Part shown: positions 1 to 6,763 of the stretch, in pieces
Layout of the letters: each line of letters starts with the position of its first letter
Position numbering within the stretch: position 1 is the stretch's first letter
NCBI GenBank assembly: GCA_035637115.1
Contig: DASPXV010000187.1
Span: 1-24,033, forward strand
DNA: 24,033 nucleotides
Reading direction: 5' to 3'
Source of the DNA: JAICSD01 sp035637115
GTDB lineage: Bacteria > Acidobacteriota > Vicinamibacteria > Vicinamibacterales > 2-12-FULL-66-21
Program-made: the position numbers and the translations under genes
The notes under the pieces: generated by a model
What the model saw: the letters and a program-made list of their open reading frames with translations, nothing else
What the model was told of the DNA's origin: nothing
Database searches by the model: none

Positions 1-485
1 CGATCTGTTACAAAGCCACGCTGCTCCGCGAGGAAGGCCGGCCCGTGACCTTTCGCCTCGCCCTCAGCGAGCCTGACGCGTTCGCGCCGGCCGCGGGCCC
101 GCCGTCTGGCCTCCATCGGCTGGTGTTTGCACGTCCACTACCGTTCGACGAGCACGAACTCCGCAGGCTTGCTCCCGCCGTCGTGTTTTCCCGTTCGTTG
201 GTAGGCGCCACGTACGCTGAAGATCTGGGGTGTCATTCACTCAGGACCGCAGTGGCTCCAGTCGGTCAGAGGCGGACGCGCAACGGATCAGACGATTCCG
301 CCGGTGTTGATTGTCGCGGCGACCGGCCCAGGGCGCCTGCTGGTAACTGCTGGCGCTGTGACATTAGCAGAACTGAGGAACGGAGCTTTGTCAGGCCGGG
401 AGGTGGACGTCTTCCAGGCGCAATGGTTGCACGAAAGGCTGTCGGACGTCGGCCAGCTCACGTGGGCTGCACACATGCGCGACCG
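1..485 (+). pseudogene. Broken sensor-domain protein (DACNV-like), 5' truncated by the window
   Basis: The first reading frame (from base 3) is open from the window edge and encodes ICYKATLLREEGRPVTFRL, then GPPSGLHRLVFARPLPFDEH. The homologous continuation (LKIWGVIHSGPQWLQSVRGG, then GPGRLLVTAGAVTLAELRNG and DVFQAQWLHERL) lies in a different frame from base 217. That second frame has a TAG at 202-204, so an indel near 205-217 breaks the gene. From memory the whole matches proteins named 'putative sensor domain DACNV-containing', thought to be ligand sensors; the name is a recollection, not a search result. The second frame runs to about base 485, where homology stops and ABC-F sequence begins with no stop codon or intergenic gap. 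The reading is therefore a damaged gene or an assembly join. I am confident that the frame changes and less sure of the family name. Confidence 0.5.
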
Positions 486-943
486 TGAACAGGCCGGCGA
501 ACCTCGATCCGGACCTGACGATCGAGGAGCAGCTCCAGAAGGACTTCCCCCACGAGTCGATCGGCGTCCTGCGCAACCTCGCCGGCGCCTTCCAGTTCTC
601 TGGCGACGACATCGACAAGAAGATCCGCATGCTGTCGGGCGGCGAGAAGACGCGTCTCGTCATGGCCCGCATGTTCCTCAACCCGCCGAACTTCCTCGTT
701 CTCGACGAGCCGACCAACCACCTCGATCTCGCGACGAAGGAGATGCTGCTCGAGGCGCTGCACGACTTCGAGGGGACGATTCTGTTCGTGTCGCACGATC
801 GGGCGTTTCTGAAGGGACTCGGCAACCGCGTGCTGGAGCTCGGCGGCGAGAGCGGCACCGAGGCGCAGCCGCACGCGTTTCCCGGCACCTACGAGGAAAA
901 CGTCGCGCGCACCGGCCACGAAGCGCCGGGTGTACATCGCTGA
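486..943 (+). pseudogene. C-terminal fragment of an ABC-F family ATPase
   Basis: This encodes only the last ~150 residues of an ABC-F protein, a soluble tandem-ATPase family (EttA/Uup/Vga type) that acts on the ribosome's E site. It begins at LDPDLTIEEQLQKDFP (about 497) and includes the second-domain signature LSGGEKTR, Walker B FLVLDEPTNHLD and the H-loop FVSHDR. It ends naturally with GHEAPGVHR and TGA at 941-943. A full ABC-F protein has more than 500 residues; the first ATPase domain, the linker and the Walker A of the second domain are missing. There is no start codon or ribosome site at the join with the upstream sensor fragment, and the frames differ. The fragment cannot be a working ATPase. 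Its C-terminal frame is perfectly intact, which suggests either a recent deletion or a misassembly. Confidence 0.75.
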
Positions 944-1080
944 GGAGGACGGAGGATTGAGGACGGTCTCCGGGAAGCTTGGAGCGTTCGGATCGAGTAG
1001 CAAAGGAAGATCTTCCTCTCGGAGGTCGACTCAGACAGCCGCAAGCCTTCCGGAAACCGTCCTCCGTCCTCCGTCCTCCG
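943..1080. repeat. 138-bp imperfect inverted-repeat element between convergent genes
   Basis: The left arm at 943-981 and the right arm at 1042-1080 are reverse complements over 39 positions with 6 mismatches by hand alignment. They enclose a 60-bp core that itself contains the perfect palindrome GGAAGATCTTCC. The right arm carries three tandem GTCCTCC units. The element begins on the last base of the ABC-F stop codon and ends four bases before the stop codon of the permease on the other strand, so it fills the whole convergent gap. It could form a long hairpin and serve as a bidirectional terminator, or it could be a MITE-like or REP-like repeat. There is no T-tract and no obvious target-site duplication. 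Confidence 0.6.
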
Positions 1081-1083
1081 CTG

Positions 1084-3765
1084 CTACTCGGCGCGCAGCG
1101 CGGCAACAGGATCCAACCGCATCGCTCGGCGCGCGGGCAGCCAGATCGCGAGCACGGCGACGAGGCCGAGCACCAGCGGACCGGTGAGCAGCGCGACCGG
1201 ATCGCGCGGGCTCACGCCGTAGAGCAGGTGCGCCAGGAGCGGGCCCGCGAACAGGCACGCTGCAAGACCTGTCACCGCCCCGATCGCGAAGATGCCGCTG
1301 CCGCGGCGGAACACGAGACGGCCGACGTCGAGACGCGAGGCGCCGAGCGCCATCCGCACCGCGATCTCGCGCGTCCGCTGCCCGATCGCGAACGCGAGCG
1401 CCGCATACAATCCGATCGCGCTCAACACGAGCGCCAGTCCGCCGAACACGACGAACATCGTCCCCGCCCCGCGGACGGCGGCGAACTGGACGTCGAGCTG
1501 CCGGCCGAGCACCTGCACCTCGGAAACCGGGACGTCGGGATCGATCTCGGTGATCACCCGGCGGATCTCGGGCACCATGGCGGCCGCCGCGGCGCCGGAG
1601 ACGCGGATGTGCGTGCGCGAATCCTGCGACCAGCTGTTGCTGCGGTCCTGCTGCCAGTAATTCAGATATGCGATCGGCTCCGGCGCTTCGAACGCGCTCA
1701 GCCACTGCAGGTCCTTGACGAGGCCGACGATCTCGTAGCGCTCGGGACCAATCGTGACGTGGCTGCCGACCACATCTCCCTTCGGCCACAGACGTCGCGC
1801 GAGCGCCTCGTTCACTATCGCCACGCGCGGACCGTCTTCCGTGTCGTGATCGTCGAACTCGCGCCCGACGATGAGGCCTGTGCCGAGCGTCTTGAAGTAG
1901 CGGGGCCCCACGAAAGTCGTCGCCGTTCGAAACTCGTCCGACGGATTGCCGGAATCGGCGGCGAGCCGTACCGCGCGAACCGGTCTGCCCCAGCGGGGCA
2001 GAGGTGCCACGACCGCCGGACTGGCCGCCGCGATTCCGGGCAGCGCCTCGAGCCGCTGGATCACTTCACGCTGAAAGGCCCACGCACGGGCGTCCGTGTA
2101 CCCGACGAGGCTGGGCCGCAGCCGCACGAGCGCAATGGCATCCGGATCGAAACCGGGCCCGCGGTGCAGGAGGAAGAAGCTGCGGACGAGAAGACCGCTG
2201 CTGCCGAGCAGCAGCACCGACAACGCCACTTGCAGCACGAGCAGGCCTTCGCGGAGCCGGGAGCGGCGCGTGCCGGCGCCGGCCGATTCCTCTTTCATCG
2301 CGCCCATCGTGTCGGGCCGCGTGGACTGAAGCGCCGGTGAGATGCCAGTCACCACGCCGGTCAACGCGGCGACCGCGATGCCGGCCAGCACGACCCGCAG
2401 GTCGAGGGAGAGATCGAGCGTGCTCGCCACTCCGCCCTGGCCGAAATAACCCCGCAACACGCCCGTCCCCCAGACCGACACGAGGAACCCGGCGCCGCCG
2501 CCGACCACCGCGAGCAAAACGGACTCGACGAGCAACAGACGGATCACGCGGCCGCGGACGGCGCCCAACGCAAGACGGATCGCGATTTCCTTCCGCCGCC
2601 GGAGGCCGCGCGCCAGCATCAACCCGGCGACGTTGGCCGACGCGATGATCAGCACGAGCGCCGCGGCGCCGGCCAGGAGCCTCACGATCGGCGCGTCCCG
2701 CTGCTGTTCGTCGATCCGGATGCCGCGGGCCGGACGGAGCTCGATCCCCCAGCCCCTGTTGTCCGTGGCCGGGAACATCGATTGGAGCTGCCCCGTGAGC
2801 ACGTTCATCTCGGCCTGCGCATCCTGAATAGACACGCCGTCGTTGAGCCGGCCCAGGAGCCCGATGACGTTGCAGCCTCGCGCTAGGCCGTTGCAATACC
2901 GGTAGCCGACCGCGAACATCGCGGACGGGATCCAGACGCCGTTCGGCTCAAGGCCCATGAGGACGCCGTGGAATCCTTCAGGCGCAATACCGACCACGGT
3001 GAAAGCCGTGCCGTTGATGCGCACGGACGTACCAAGGATGCCGCCGTCGGCGCCGAATCGCGTCCGCCACAGGTCGTAGCTCAGGACGACGACCGGGTTC
3101 CTGCCGGGCACGGCGTCCTCCTCCGGCAGGAAGAAACGTCCCATTGCCGGCTGCAGGCGCAGCAGGCCGAAGTAGTCGGCAGTGACGACGCTGCCCATCA
3201 CGTTGAACGGCCCACCCGGCGTGATGATGCTCATGGGCGACGTCGAGTAGTGCGCCGCCAGGTGTGCGAACGAGCGCGCGTGATCGCGGTAGTAGATGTA
3301 CTCGGGATAGGAAATCGGGAAGCCGCGCCGGGCGTCGCCTGTGAAAAGCCGGCCGACGTTCACGAGGCGCGACGGATCGTCGACGGGCAGCGGCTTGAGG
3401 AACTCCGCGTAGGCAAGACCGAGGACAGCGCTGTTGAGCCCGAGGCCGAGGGCGAGAGTCGCGACGGCCGCCGCGGTGAACCCTGGCGCCTGCTTCATCC
3501 TGCGCAGCGCAATGCGCACGTCCTGCAGGAAATGCTCGAGCGAGGGTAGTCGCTTCTCGTCGCGAAAGTCTTCCTTGATCGCCTCTACCGGTCCGACGTC
3601 GAGCACGGCCTGGCGCCGCGCTTCGGCAGCGGACATCCCTGCCCTGACGTTTTCGGCCGTCTGGAAAGCGATGTGGTCCTCGAGCTCCTCGCGCAGGCGC
3701 TCGTCGTCTCGGCGTCCGGTGGCGGAGGCGGCCAGCCGGATGAGAAAGCGTCTGAGGCACCTCAT
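1084..3765 (-). CDS. ADOP-type FtsX/MacB-like permease
   Basis: This 893-residue membrane protein has the layout of the acidobacterial duplicated orphan permeases. Residues ~1-80 form a soluble prefix (LREELEDHIAFQTAENVRAG, then EARRQAVLDVG). A first membrane helix follows the typical 'RRMKQAPGFT' turn (ALALGLGLNSAVLGLAYAEF). Next come a MacB-like periplasmic domain, an FtsX block of helices with ASANVAGLMLARGLRRRKEI, a second periplasmic domain, and a final FtsX block (FAIGQRTREIAVRMALGASR) ending in PARRAMRLDPVAALRAE. No ABC ATPase gene lies nearby. The family is usually found without one, and its substrate is unknown (efflux or mechanotransmission is suspected). The ATG overlaps the TGA of padR (ATGA) and is preceded by a strong GGAGGA site at 3772-3777, so the two genes are translationally coupled. 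Length and start are normal for the family. Confidence 0.9.
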   Translation of the reverse strand: MRCLRRFLIRLAASATGRRDDERLREELEDHIAFQTAENVRAGMSAAEARRQAVLDVGPVEAIKEDFRDEKRLPSLEHFLQDVRIALRRMKQAPGFTAAAVATLALGLGLNSAVLGLAYAEFLKPLPVDDPSRLVNVGRLFTGDARRGFPISYPEYIYYRDHARSFAHLAAHYSTSPMSIITPGGPFNVMGSVVTADYFGLLRLQPAMGRFFLPEEDAVPGRNPVVVLSYDLWRTRFGADGGILGTSVRINGTAFTVVGIAPEGFHGVLMGLEPNGVWIPSAMFAVGYRYCNGLARGCNVIGLLGRLNDGVSIQDAQAEMNVLTGQLQSMFPATDNRGWGIELRPARGIRIDEQQRDAPIVRLLAGAAALVLIIASANVAGLMLARGLRRRKEIAIRLALGAVRGRVIRLLLVESVLLAVVGGGAGFLVSVWGTGVLRGYFGQGGVASTLDLSLDLRVVLAGIAVAALTGVVTGISPALQSTRPDTMGAMKEESAGAGTRRSRLREGLLVLQVALSVLLLGSSGLLVRSFFLLHRGPGFDPDAIALVRLRPSLVGYTDARAWAFQREVIQRLEALPGIAAASPAVVAPLPRWGRPVRAVRLAADSGNPSDEFRTATTFVGPRYFKTLGTGLIVGREFDDHDTEDGPRVAIVNEALARRLWPKGDVVGSHVTIGPERYEIVGLVKDLQWLSAFEAPEPIAYLNYWQQDRSNSWSQDSRTHIRVSGAAAAAMVPEIRRVITEIDPDVPVSEVQVLGRQLDVQFAAVRGAGTMFVVFGGLALVLSAIGLYAALAFAIGQRTREIAVRMALGASRLDVGRLVFRRGSGIFAIGAVTGLAACLFAGPLLAHLLYGVSPRDPVALLTGPLVLGLVAVLAIWLPARRAMRLDPVAALRAE

Positions 3766-4109
3766 TGCAGATCCTCCGCCTTCACATCAAAGAAGCGCGC
3801 AATGAGCGCGGCCGTCCGCTCCCAGTCCCGCGTTTCCGCCTGAAGCTGCTTCCGGCCCACCGCGGTGAGTCGATAGAAGCGGGCGCTGCGGTTGTTTTCG
3901 GACGGGCCGCGTTCGGATGCGATGGCTCCCTCCTGCTCGAGTCGCAGAAGCAGTGGATACAGCGTGCCGGTGTTGAGCGTGAGGTGATCGGCGCTGATCT
4001 GCTCGATGCGCTTCGCGAGGCCGTACCCGTGCAGCGGGCCCAGCACGTCGAGCGTCTTCAGCACCATCAGCGCCAAAGTGCCCTGGCGAACGTCGGTCTT
4101 CTTCTTCAC
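3762..4109 (-). CDS. PadR family transcriptional regulator
   Basis: The protein has 115 residues from a GTG at 4109, which I prefer to upstream in-frame starts because AAGGA lies about eight bases before it and the family begins at this point (VKKKTDVRQGTLALMVLKTL). It shows the PadR winged-helix pattern: LGPLHGYGLAKRIEQIS, the recognition-helix region LTLNTGTLYPLLLRLEQEG, then the wing SARFYRLTAVGRKQLQAE and a C-terminal dimerisation helix. PadR proteins normally repress the gene next to them, and here that is the ADOP permease, overlapping by four bases. The promoter upstream carries a perfect inverted repeat that is probably its own operator, which implies autoregulation of the pair. The ligand is unknown. 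Confidence 0.9.
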   Translation of the reverse strand: MKKKTDVRQGTLALMVLKTLDVLGPLHGYGLAKRIEQISADHLTLNTGTLYPLLLRLEQEGAIASERGPSENNRSARFYRLTAVGRKQLQAETRDWERTAALIARFFDVKAEDLQ

Positions 4110-4126
4110 GGCTGCGTTCCTTTGGG

Positions 4127-4167
4127 TTTCCCAAAAGGAGTATTCCACCACCCTTTTGGGAAAGCAA
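4127..4167 (-). promoter_or_regulatory. padR promoter with 12-bp inverted-repeat operator
   Basis: Reading the minus strand, TTGCTT (4162-4167) and AATACT (4139-4144) are separated by exactly 17 bases, a good sigma-70-like promoter. A perfect inverted repeat, TTTCCCAAAAGG at 4127-4138 and CCTTTTGGGAAA at 4152-4163, brackets the -10 element and overlaps the -35, with a 13-base spacer. Arm centres are 25 bases apart. The placement suits a repressor that blocks RNA polymerase, most simply the PadR protein encoded 18 bases downstream. Binding by PadR is inference. Confidence 0.65.
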
Positions 4168-4191
4168 GAGGACACGGCAGGGCGCAGCAGC

Positions 4192-4449
4192 TTACGGTTC
4201 GAAGTGGCGCTTCGCGAAGGCGCGGCCGGAGCCTGATTTCAGGTAGCGCTCGAAGCGGACGGCTCTCTTCTCGTCCGAGAACTCGACGACGACGTGAAGG
4301 TGCCACGGCCGGCGTGATGCCGTGTGTGGGCAGCGGCCCATATTGTGGTCGGCCAATCGCAGGTCGACATCGGATGAGAGACCGACGTAGAACTTAGGGC
4401 TCTGATCCGCGTTTCTCAGAACGTATACAAAACGTTTATCGCAGGCCAT
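4192..4449 (-). CDS. GIY-YIG nuclease superfamily protein
   Basis: This 85-residue single-domain protein has the GIY-YIG core: FVYVL near the N-terminus, FYVGLSSDVDLRLADHNMG with the conserved Arg and His/Asn, and the C-terminal block AVRFERYLKSGSGRAFAKRHF with the conserved Glu. It resembles the small stand-alone GIY-YIG proteins (UPF0213/YhbQ-like), whose role is poorly defined; nicking of DNA is possible. It lies on the same strand as padR but upstream of the padR promoter, so it is probably a separate unit. No convincing ribosome site precedes the ATG. Confidence 0.85.
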   Translation of the reverse strand: MACDKRFVYVLRNADQSPKFYVGLSSDVDLRLADHNMGRCPHTASRRPWHLHVVVEFSDEKRAVRFERYLKSGSGRAFAKRHFEP

Positions 4450-4628
4450 GACCCAACTGTGGCAATCCAGATGCCTGGGCGCGGGCCATTCAAAGGCGGA
4501 GTAAAGTCAGGCGCGAAAGGTGGAGGGTGGCAGTTTTGGCCAGGGGTCGGAGCAGGCGCGTTGGCCGTTTCTGTGGGGTCCTTGCATTCGTTGCGGGGAC
4601 GCGCTCCGTGTTAAGGAGTCCGCTACAG

Positions 4629-4813
4629 GACAGGGTTTACCGAGCCATAGCTCGTTCGTAGACAGAATCAGGCCCGCCTTCGCCGCTTCGCGGCTACGGC
4701 GCGGCATCCTTGTTCAGGACAGCCCGCAGACAGGGTTTACCGAGCCGAAGCTCGTCACGGATAGAGCAGGCCCGCCTTCGCGTCGCTTCGCGACGCTACG
4801 GCGCGGCATCCTT
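4629..4813. repeat. Two ~84-bp direct repeats with compensated hairpins
   Basis: Copy 1 (4629-4711) and copy 2 (4729-4813) start exactly 100 bases apart. They share GACAGGGTTTACCGAGCC, AGCTCGT, CAGGCCCGCCTTCGC and CTACGGCGCGGCATCCTT. Each contains a hairpin around a TTC loop: GCCGC/GCGGC in copy 1 and GCGTCGC/GCGACGC in copy 2. The stems differ in sequence but both pair, which points to selection on structure. Weaker pairing (GCC..GGC) extends outwards. I recognise the style from acidobacterial intergenic regions, where such elements recur. The rest of the gene-free stretch (4450-4628 and up to the tRNA) shows no gene or clear motif. Confidence 0.75.
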
Positions 4814-4836
4814 CGCCTGCATTCATGAGCGAAGGA

Positions 4837-4912
4837 TGGTGGACCTGACCGGGATCGAACCGGTGACCTCCTGAATGCCATTCAGGCGCGCTCCCAACTG
4901 CGCTACAGGCCC
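4837..4912 (-). tRNA. tRNA-Ala (anticodon GGC)
   Basis: Folding by eye gives a complete cloverleaf. The acceptor arm is GGGCCTG/CAGGTCC with a G3:U70 wobble, the alanine identity element. The D arm is GCGC/GCGC, and the anticodon stem CCTGA/TCAGG holds the loop ATGGCAT (anticodon GGC, reading GCC). The variable loop is short, and the T arm is ACCGG..CCGGT with TTCGATC. The 3' CCA is encoded (4837-4839). A possible -10 (TAGAAT on the minus strand, 4933-4938) lies 20 bases upstream, but no good -35 accompanies it. The terminal repeat region lies directly downstream. Confidence 0.95.
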
Positions 4913-4949
4913 ACTGGGGTAAGGAAACCCTTATTCTAACTGATATCTG

Positions 4950-6332
4950 ATGCGGATCGCGACCGCCGCGCTCATCCTGCTCGTGACCTGGGGACTCACC
5001 ACCCACGGGAAATACTCCGTCACCGGCGACGAGCCGCATTACCTCATGGTCGCGCAGAGCCTGCGTGCGGATGGCGACATCGACGTCGCCAACAACTACG
5101 CGCGTGGCGACGGCGCGCTGTTCGGCGCCTCTGGCGTTCAGCCGGAATTGCACGTGCGGCGCACGACCAGCGGCCGAACACTGCCAGTACACGACCTTGG
5201 CGTGCCGTTGATCTTGCTGCCGGTGTATACGGCGGCCACCGCGTTCTCGAAGATTCCGGATGAGGGCTTGCTGCGCCGGTTCCGGATGAACCGGGGATTG
5301 TTCACCTATTCGCTGATGTCGCTGGCGTTAATCGTGCTCTGCTCGATCGCTGCCTTCATCACGATGCGCGCGCTCGAGGACTCCGGAGCGACGCGTGCCG
5401 CCGCGGCCTCGGTCGTCGCAATCGCCTGGCTCTCGCCGCCCGTGCTGTCGAACGCGTTCCTCATCTTTCCTGAACCATTTGCGTTATTCGTGACCGCGTG
5501 TGCTGTCGCGCGTTGCGCCCCTCGAGATCGCTCGTGGGACTGGCGCGACTGGTCGCTCATCGCGATGCTCGGCGCAATTCCGTGGCTGCACCGCAAGTTC
5601 GCGTTCTATGCCGTCGCGCTCTTTTGCGTCGTGCTCTGGCGTCGCGCGCCCGTGGTCCGTTCATTGCCAATTCGCGCGAAGCTGCTGATGGCGATCGTGT
5701 TCGGGATCCTTCCTCTGACTCTTGCCGTCTGGACGTACTCCGAATGGGGCAACCTCGCGGGACCGCTCGCCTTGGATCGCTTGCCGTTCTCAATGTCGGC
5801 GTTCGCGCACGGCGCGGTGGGAACCGTCCTCGATCGCGAGAACGGATTGATCTGGTGGGCGCCCGTGTATGCGCTGCTGCCGGCGGCATTCTGGACGCGT
5901 CGCCAGGAACTGTGGCCGTGGCTGCTGCCCGTTTTTGCGCTCACCATTCCAAACGCAGCGCACGATCAGTGGTGGGGGGGATTCTCGCCGGCGGGGCGTT
6001 TCCTCGTGCCGCTCGCGCCAATCTTCTGTCTGATTGGCGCCGAGCTGGTGCGCCGCGCATCGCTGAGGGTCGCCGCGATCGCGCTGCTCGTTCCACAAAT
6101 AATCGTGACGGCGTATTCATGGCAGCATGCGCGGTTGTTCTGGCCGCAAGGCGATGGCGAGAACCGCGTGCTGGCGATCCTGCTGCCGCCGCTCGGCCGC
6201 GCCTACCGCGCGATTCCTTCGTTCCGGACAGCTGCGGACGCGTCGTGGCCATTCGCGATCGCGCTGCTCGCGCTTATCGTCGGGCTGAACGTGGCCCTCG
6301 TGCTCGCCGCGCGACCGCGTTCCCAGATATGA
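4950..6332 (+). CDS. GT-C-like integral membrane protein
   Basis: This 460-residue protein is mostly hydrophobic, with an estimated ten or so membrane segments. The first helix is followed by an extracytoplasmic loop carrying SVTGDEPHYLMVAQSL (Asp27-Glu28), then DGDIDVANNYARGD. An acidic pair at the end of helix 1 is the usual catalytic signature of GT-C glycosyltransferases (GT39/ArnT-like), which transfer sugars from polyprenyl-phosphate donors outside the membrane. Later segments include IPWLHRKFAFYAVALF and a W-rich loop NAAHDQWWGGFSPAGRFLVP that resembles other bacterial GT-C relatives. Donor and acceptor cannot be told. It diverges from the tRNA gene, and the truncated ychF starts 10 bases after its stop. 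Confidence 0.7.
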   Translation: MRIATAALILLVTWGLTTHGKYSVTGDEPHYLMVAQSLRADGDIDVANNYARGDGALFGASGVQPELHVRRTTSGRTLPVHDLGVPLILLPVYTAATAFSKIPDEGLLRRFRMNRGLFTYSLMSLALIVLCSIAAFITMRALEDSGATRAAAASVVAIAWLSPPVLSNAFLIFPEPFALFVTACAVARCAPRDRSWDWRDWSLIAMLGAIPWLHRKFAFYAVALFCVVLWRRAPVVRSLPIRAKLLMAIVFGILPLTLAVWTYSEWGNLAGPLALDRLPFSMSAFAHGAVGTVLDRENGLIWWAPVYALLPAAFWTRRQELWPWLLPVFALTIPNAAHDQWWGGFSPAGRFLVPLAPIFCLIGAELVRRASLRVAAIALLVPQIIVTAYSWQHARLFWPQGDGENRVLAILLPPLGRAYRAIPSFRTAADASWPFAIALLALIVGLNVALVLAARPRSQI

Positions 6333-6341
6333 TCAAAGGTT

Positions 6342-6655
6342 ATGCTCCGAGCCGGAATCGTCGGTCTACCAAACGTCGGCAAGTCCACTCTGTTCAACGC
6401 CATCACGCGCACGCGTAAGGCCGAAGCGGCGTCCGCGCGTGGACCATCCACTCCGGCGACACCGCGCCCAAAGCAGCGGGAGTCATCCACTCGGACTTCG
6501 AACGTGGCTTCATCAAAGCCGAGACGGTCGCGTATGACGACCTCGTCGCCTGCGGGTCGGTGGCCGTCGCGCGCGAAAAGGGCCTCTATCGAATGGAAGG
6601 AAAGGAATACGTCGTCGCCGACGGCGACGTCCTGCTGTTTAAATTCAACGTGTAG
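6342..6655 (+). pseudogene. ychF: ychF remnant: start and end joined, middle deleted
   Basis: YchF/OLA1 is a ribosome-binding ATPase of the Obg family, normally about 360 residues. Here the first ~30 residues are perfect (MLRAGIVGLPNVGKSTLFNA with the G1 P-loop, to RKAEAA). The sequence then jumps near 6427-6434, in another frame, to the extreme C-terminal TGS-like region: VRAWTIHSGDTAPKAAGVIH, DFERGFIKAETVAYDDLVA, and EGKEYVVADGDVLLFKFNV with TAG at 6653-6655. Roughly 250 residues are absent, including switch regions, the remaining nucleotide motifs and the coiled coil. The frame change means even a shortened fusion is not made: translation from the ATG runs out of frame to a stop at 6659. 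The clean ends favour one deletion event or a misassembly rather than slow decay. Confidence 0.85.
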
Positions 6656-6739
6656 TTGATCACGCGCTGACCAGCGGAGCGAGTCAGCCACGCGAGCGGA
6701 GCGGGGCTTGGGGCCCCCGCGAGCGAGCGTCTAGGGGGG

Positions 6740-6763
6740 TCCGGCGGGGCGAAGCCCCCCGGA
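6740..6763. terminator. Hairpin between convergent ychF remnant and asparaginase
   Basis: TCCG-G-GGGGC pairs with GCCCC-C-CGGA around a GAA loop, with one bulged C: ten base pairs, very GC-rich. It ends at the base next to the asparaginase stop codon (TGA on the minus strand at 6764-6766). No T-tract follows on either strand, so intrinsic termination is plausible but unproven. The preceding 6656-6739 is filled with other short GC-rich near-palindromes (GAGCGGAGCGGGG and GGGGCCCCCG), a repeat-like patch with no coding signal. Confidence 0.4.

Noticed and set aside
304..960. 218-codon plus-strand frame as a single gene
   Set aside because: Its first part is the sensor-protein continuation, but from about 485 onwards it is Arg/Pro-rich out-of-frame ABC-F sequence.
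943..1080. Insertion sequence
   Set aside because: There is no transposase reading frame and no visible target-site duplication; it is at most a non-autonomous element.
979..2340. Long open frame on the plus strand (453 codons)
   Set aside because: It is a low-complexity Arg/Glu/His-rich antisense shadow of the ADOP permease; GC-rich codon bias keeps it open.
1084..4109. Macrolide exporter MacAB
   Set aside because: There is no MacA-like fusion protein or ABC ATPase nearby; the soluble prefix and the PadR partner fit the orphan ADOP class instead.
4629..4813. CRISPR array
   Set aside because: There are only two long repeats with internal hairpins and no short regular spacers or cas genes.
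6342..6659. A real 105-aa small GTPase
   Set aside because: Only the first ~30 residues are GTPase-like; the rest is the ychF 3' end read in the wrong frame.
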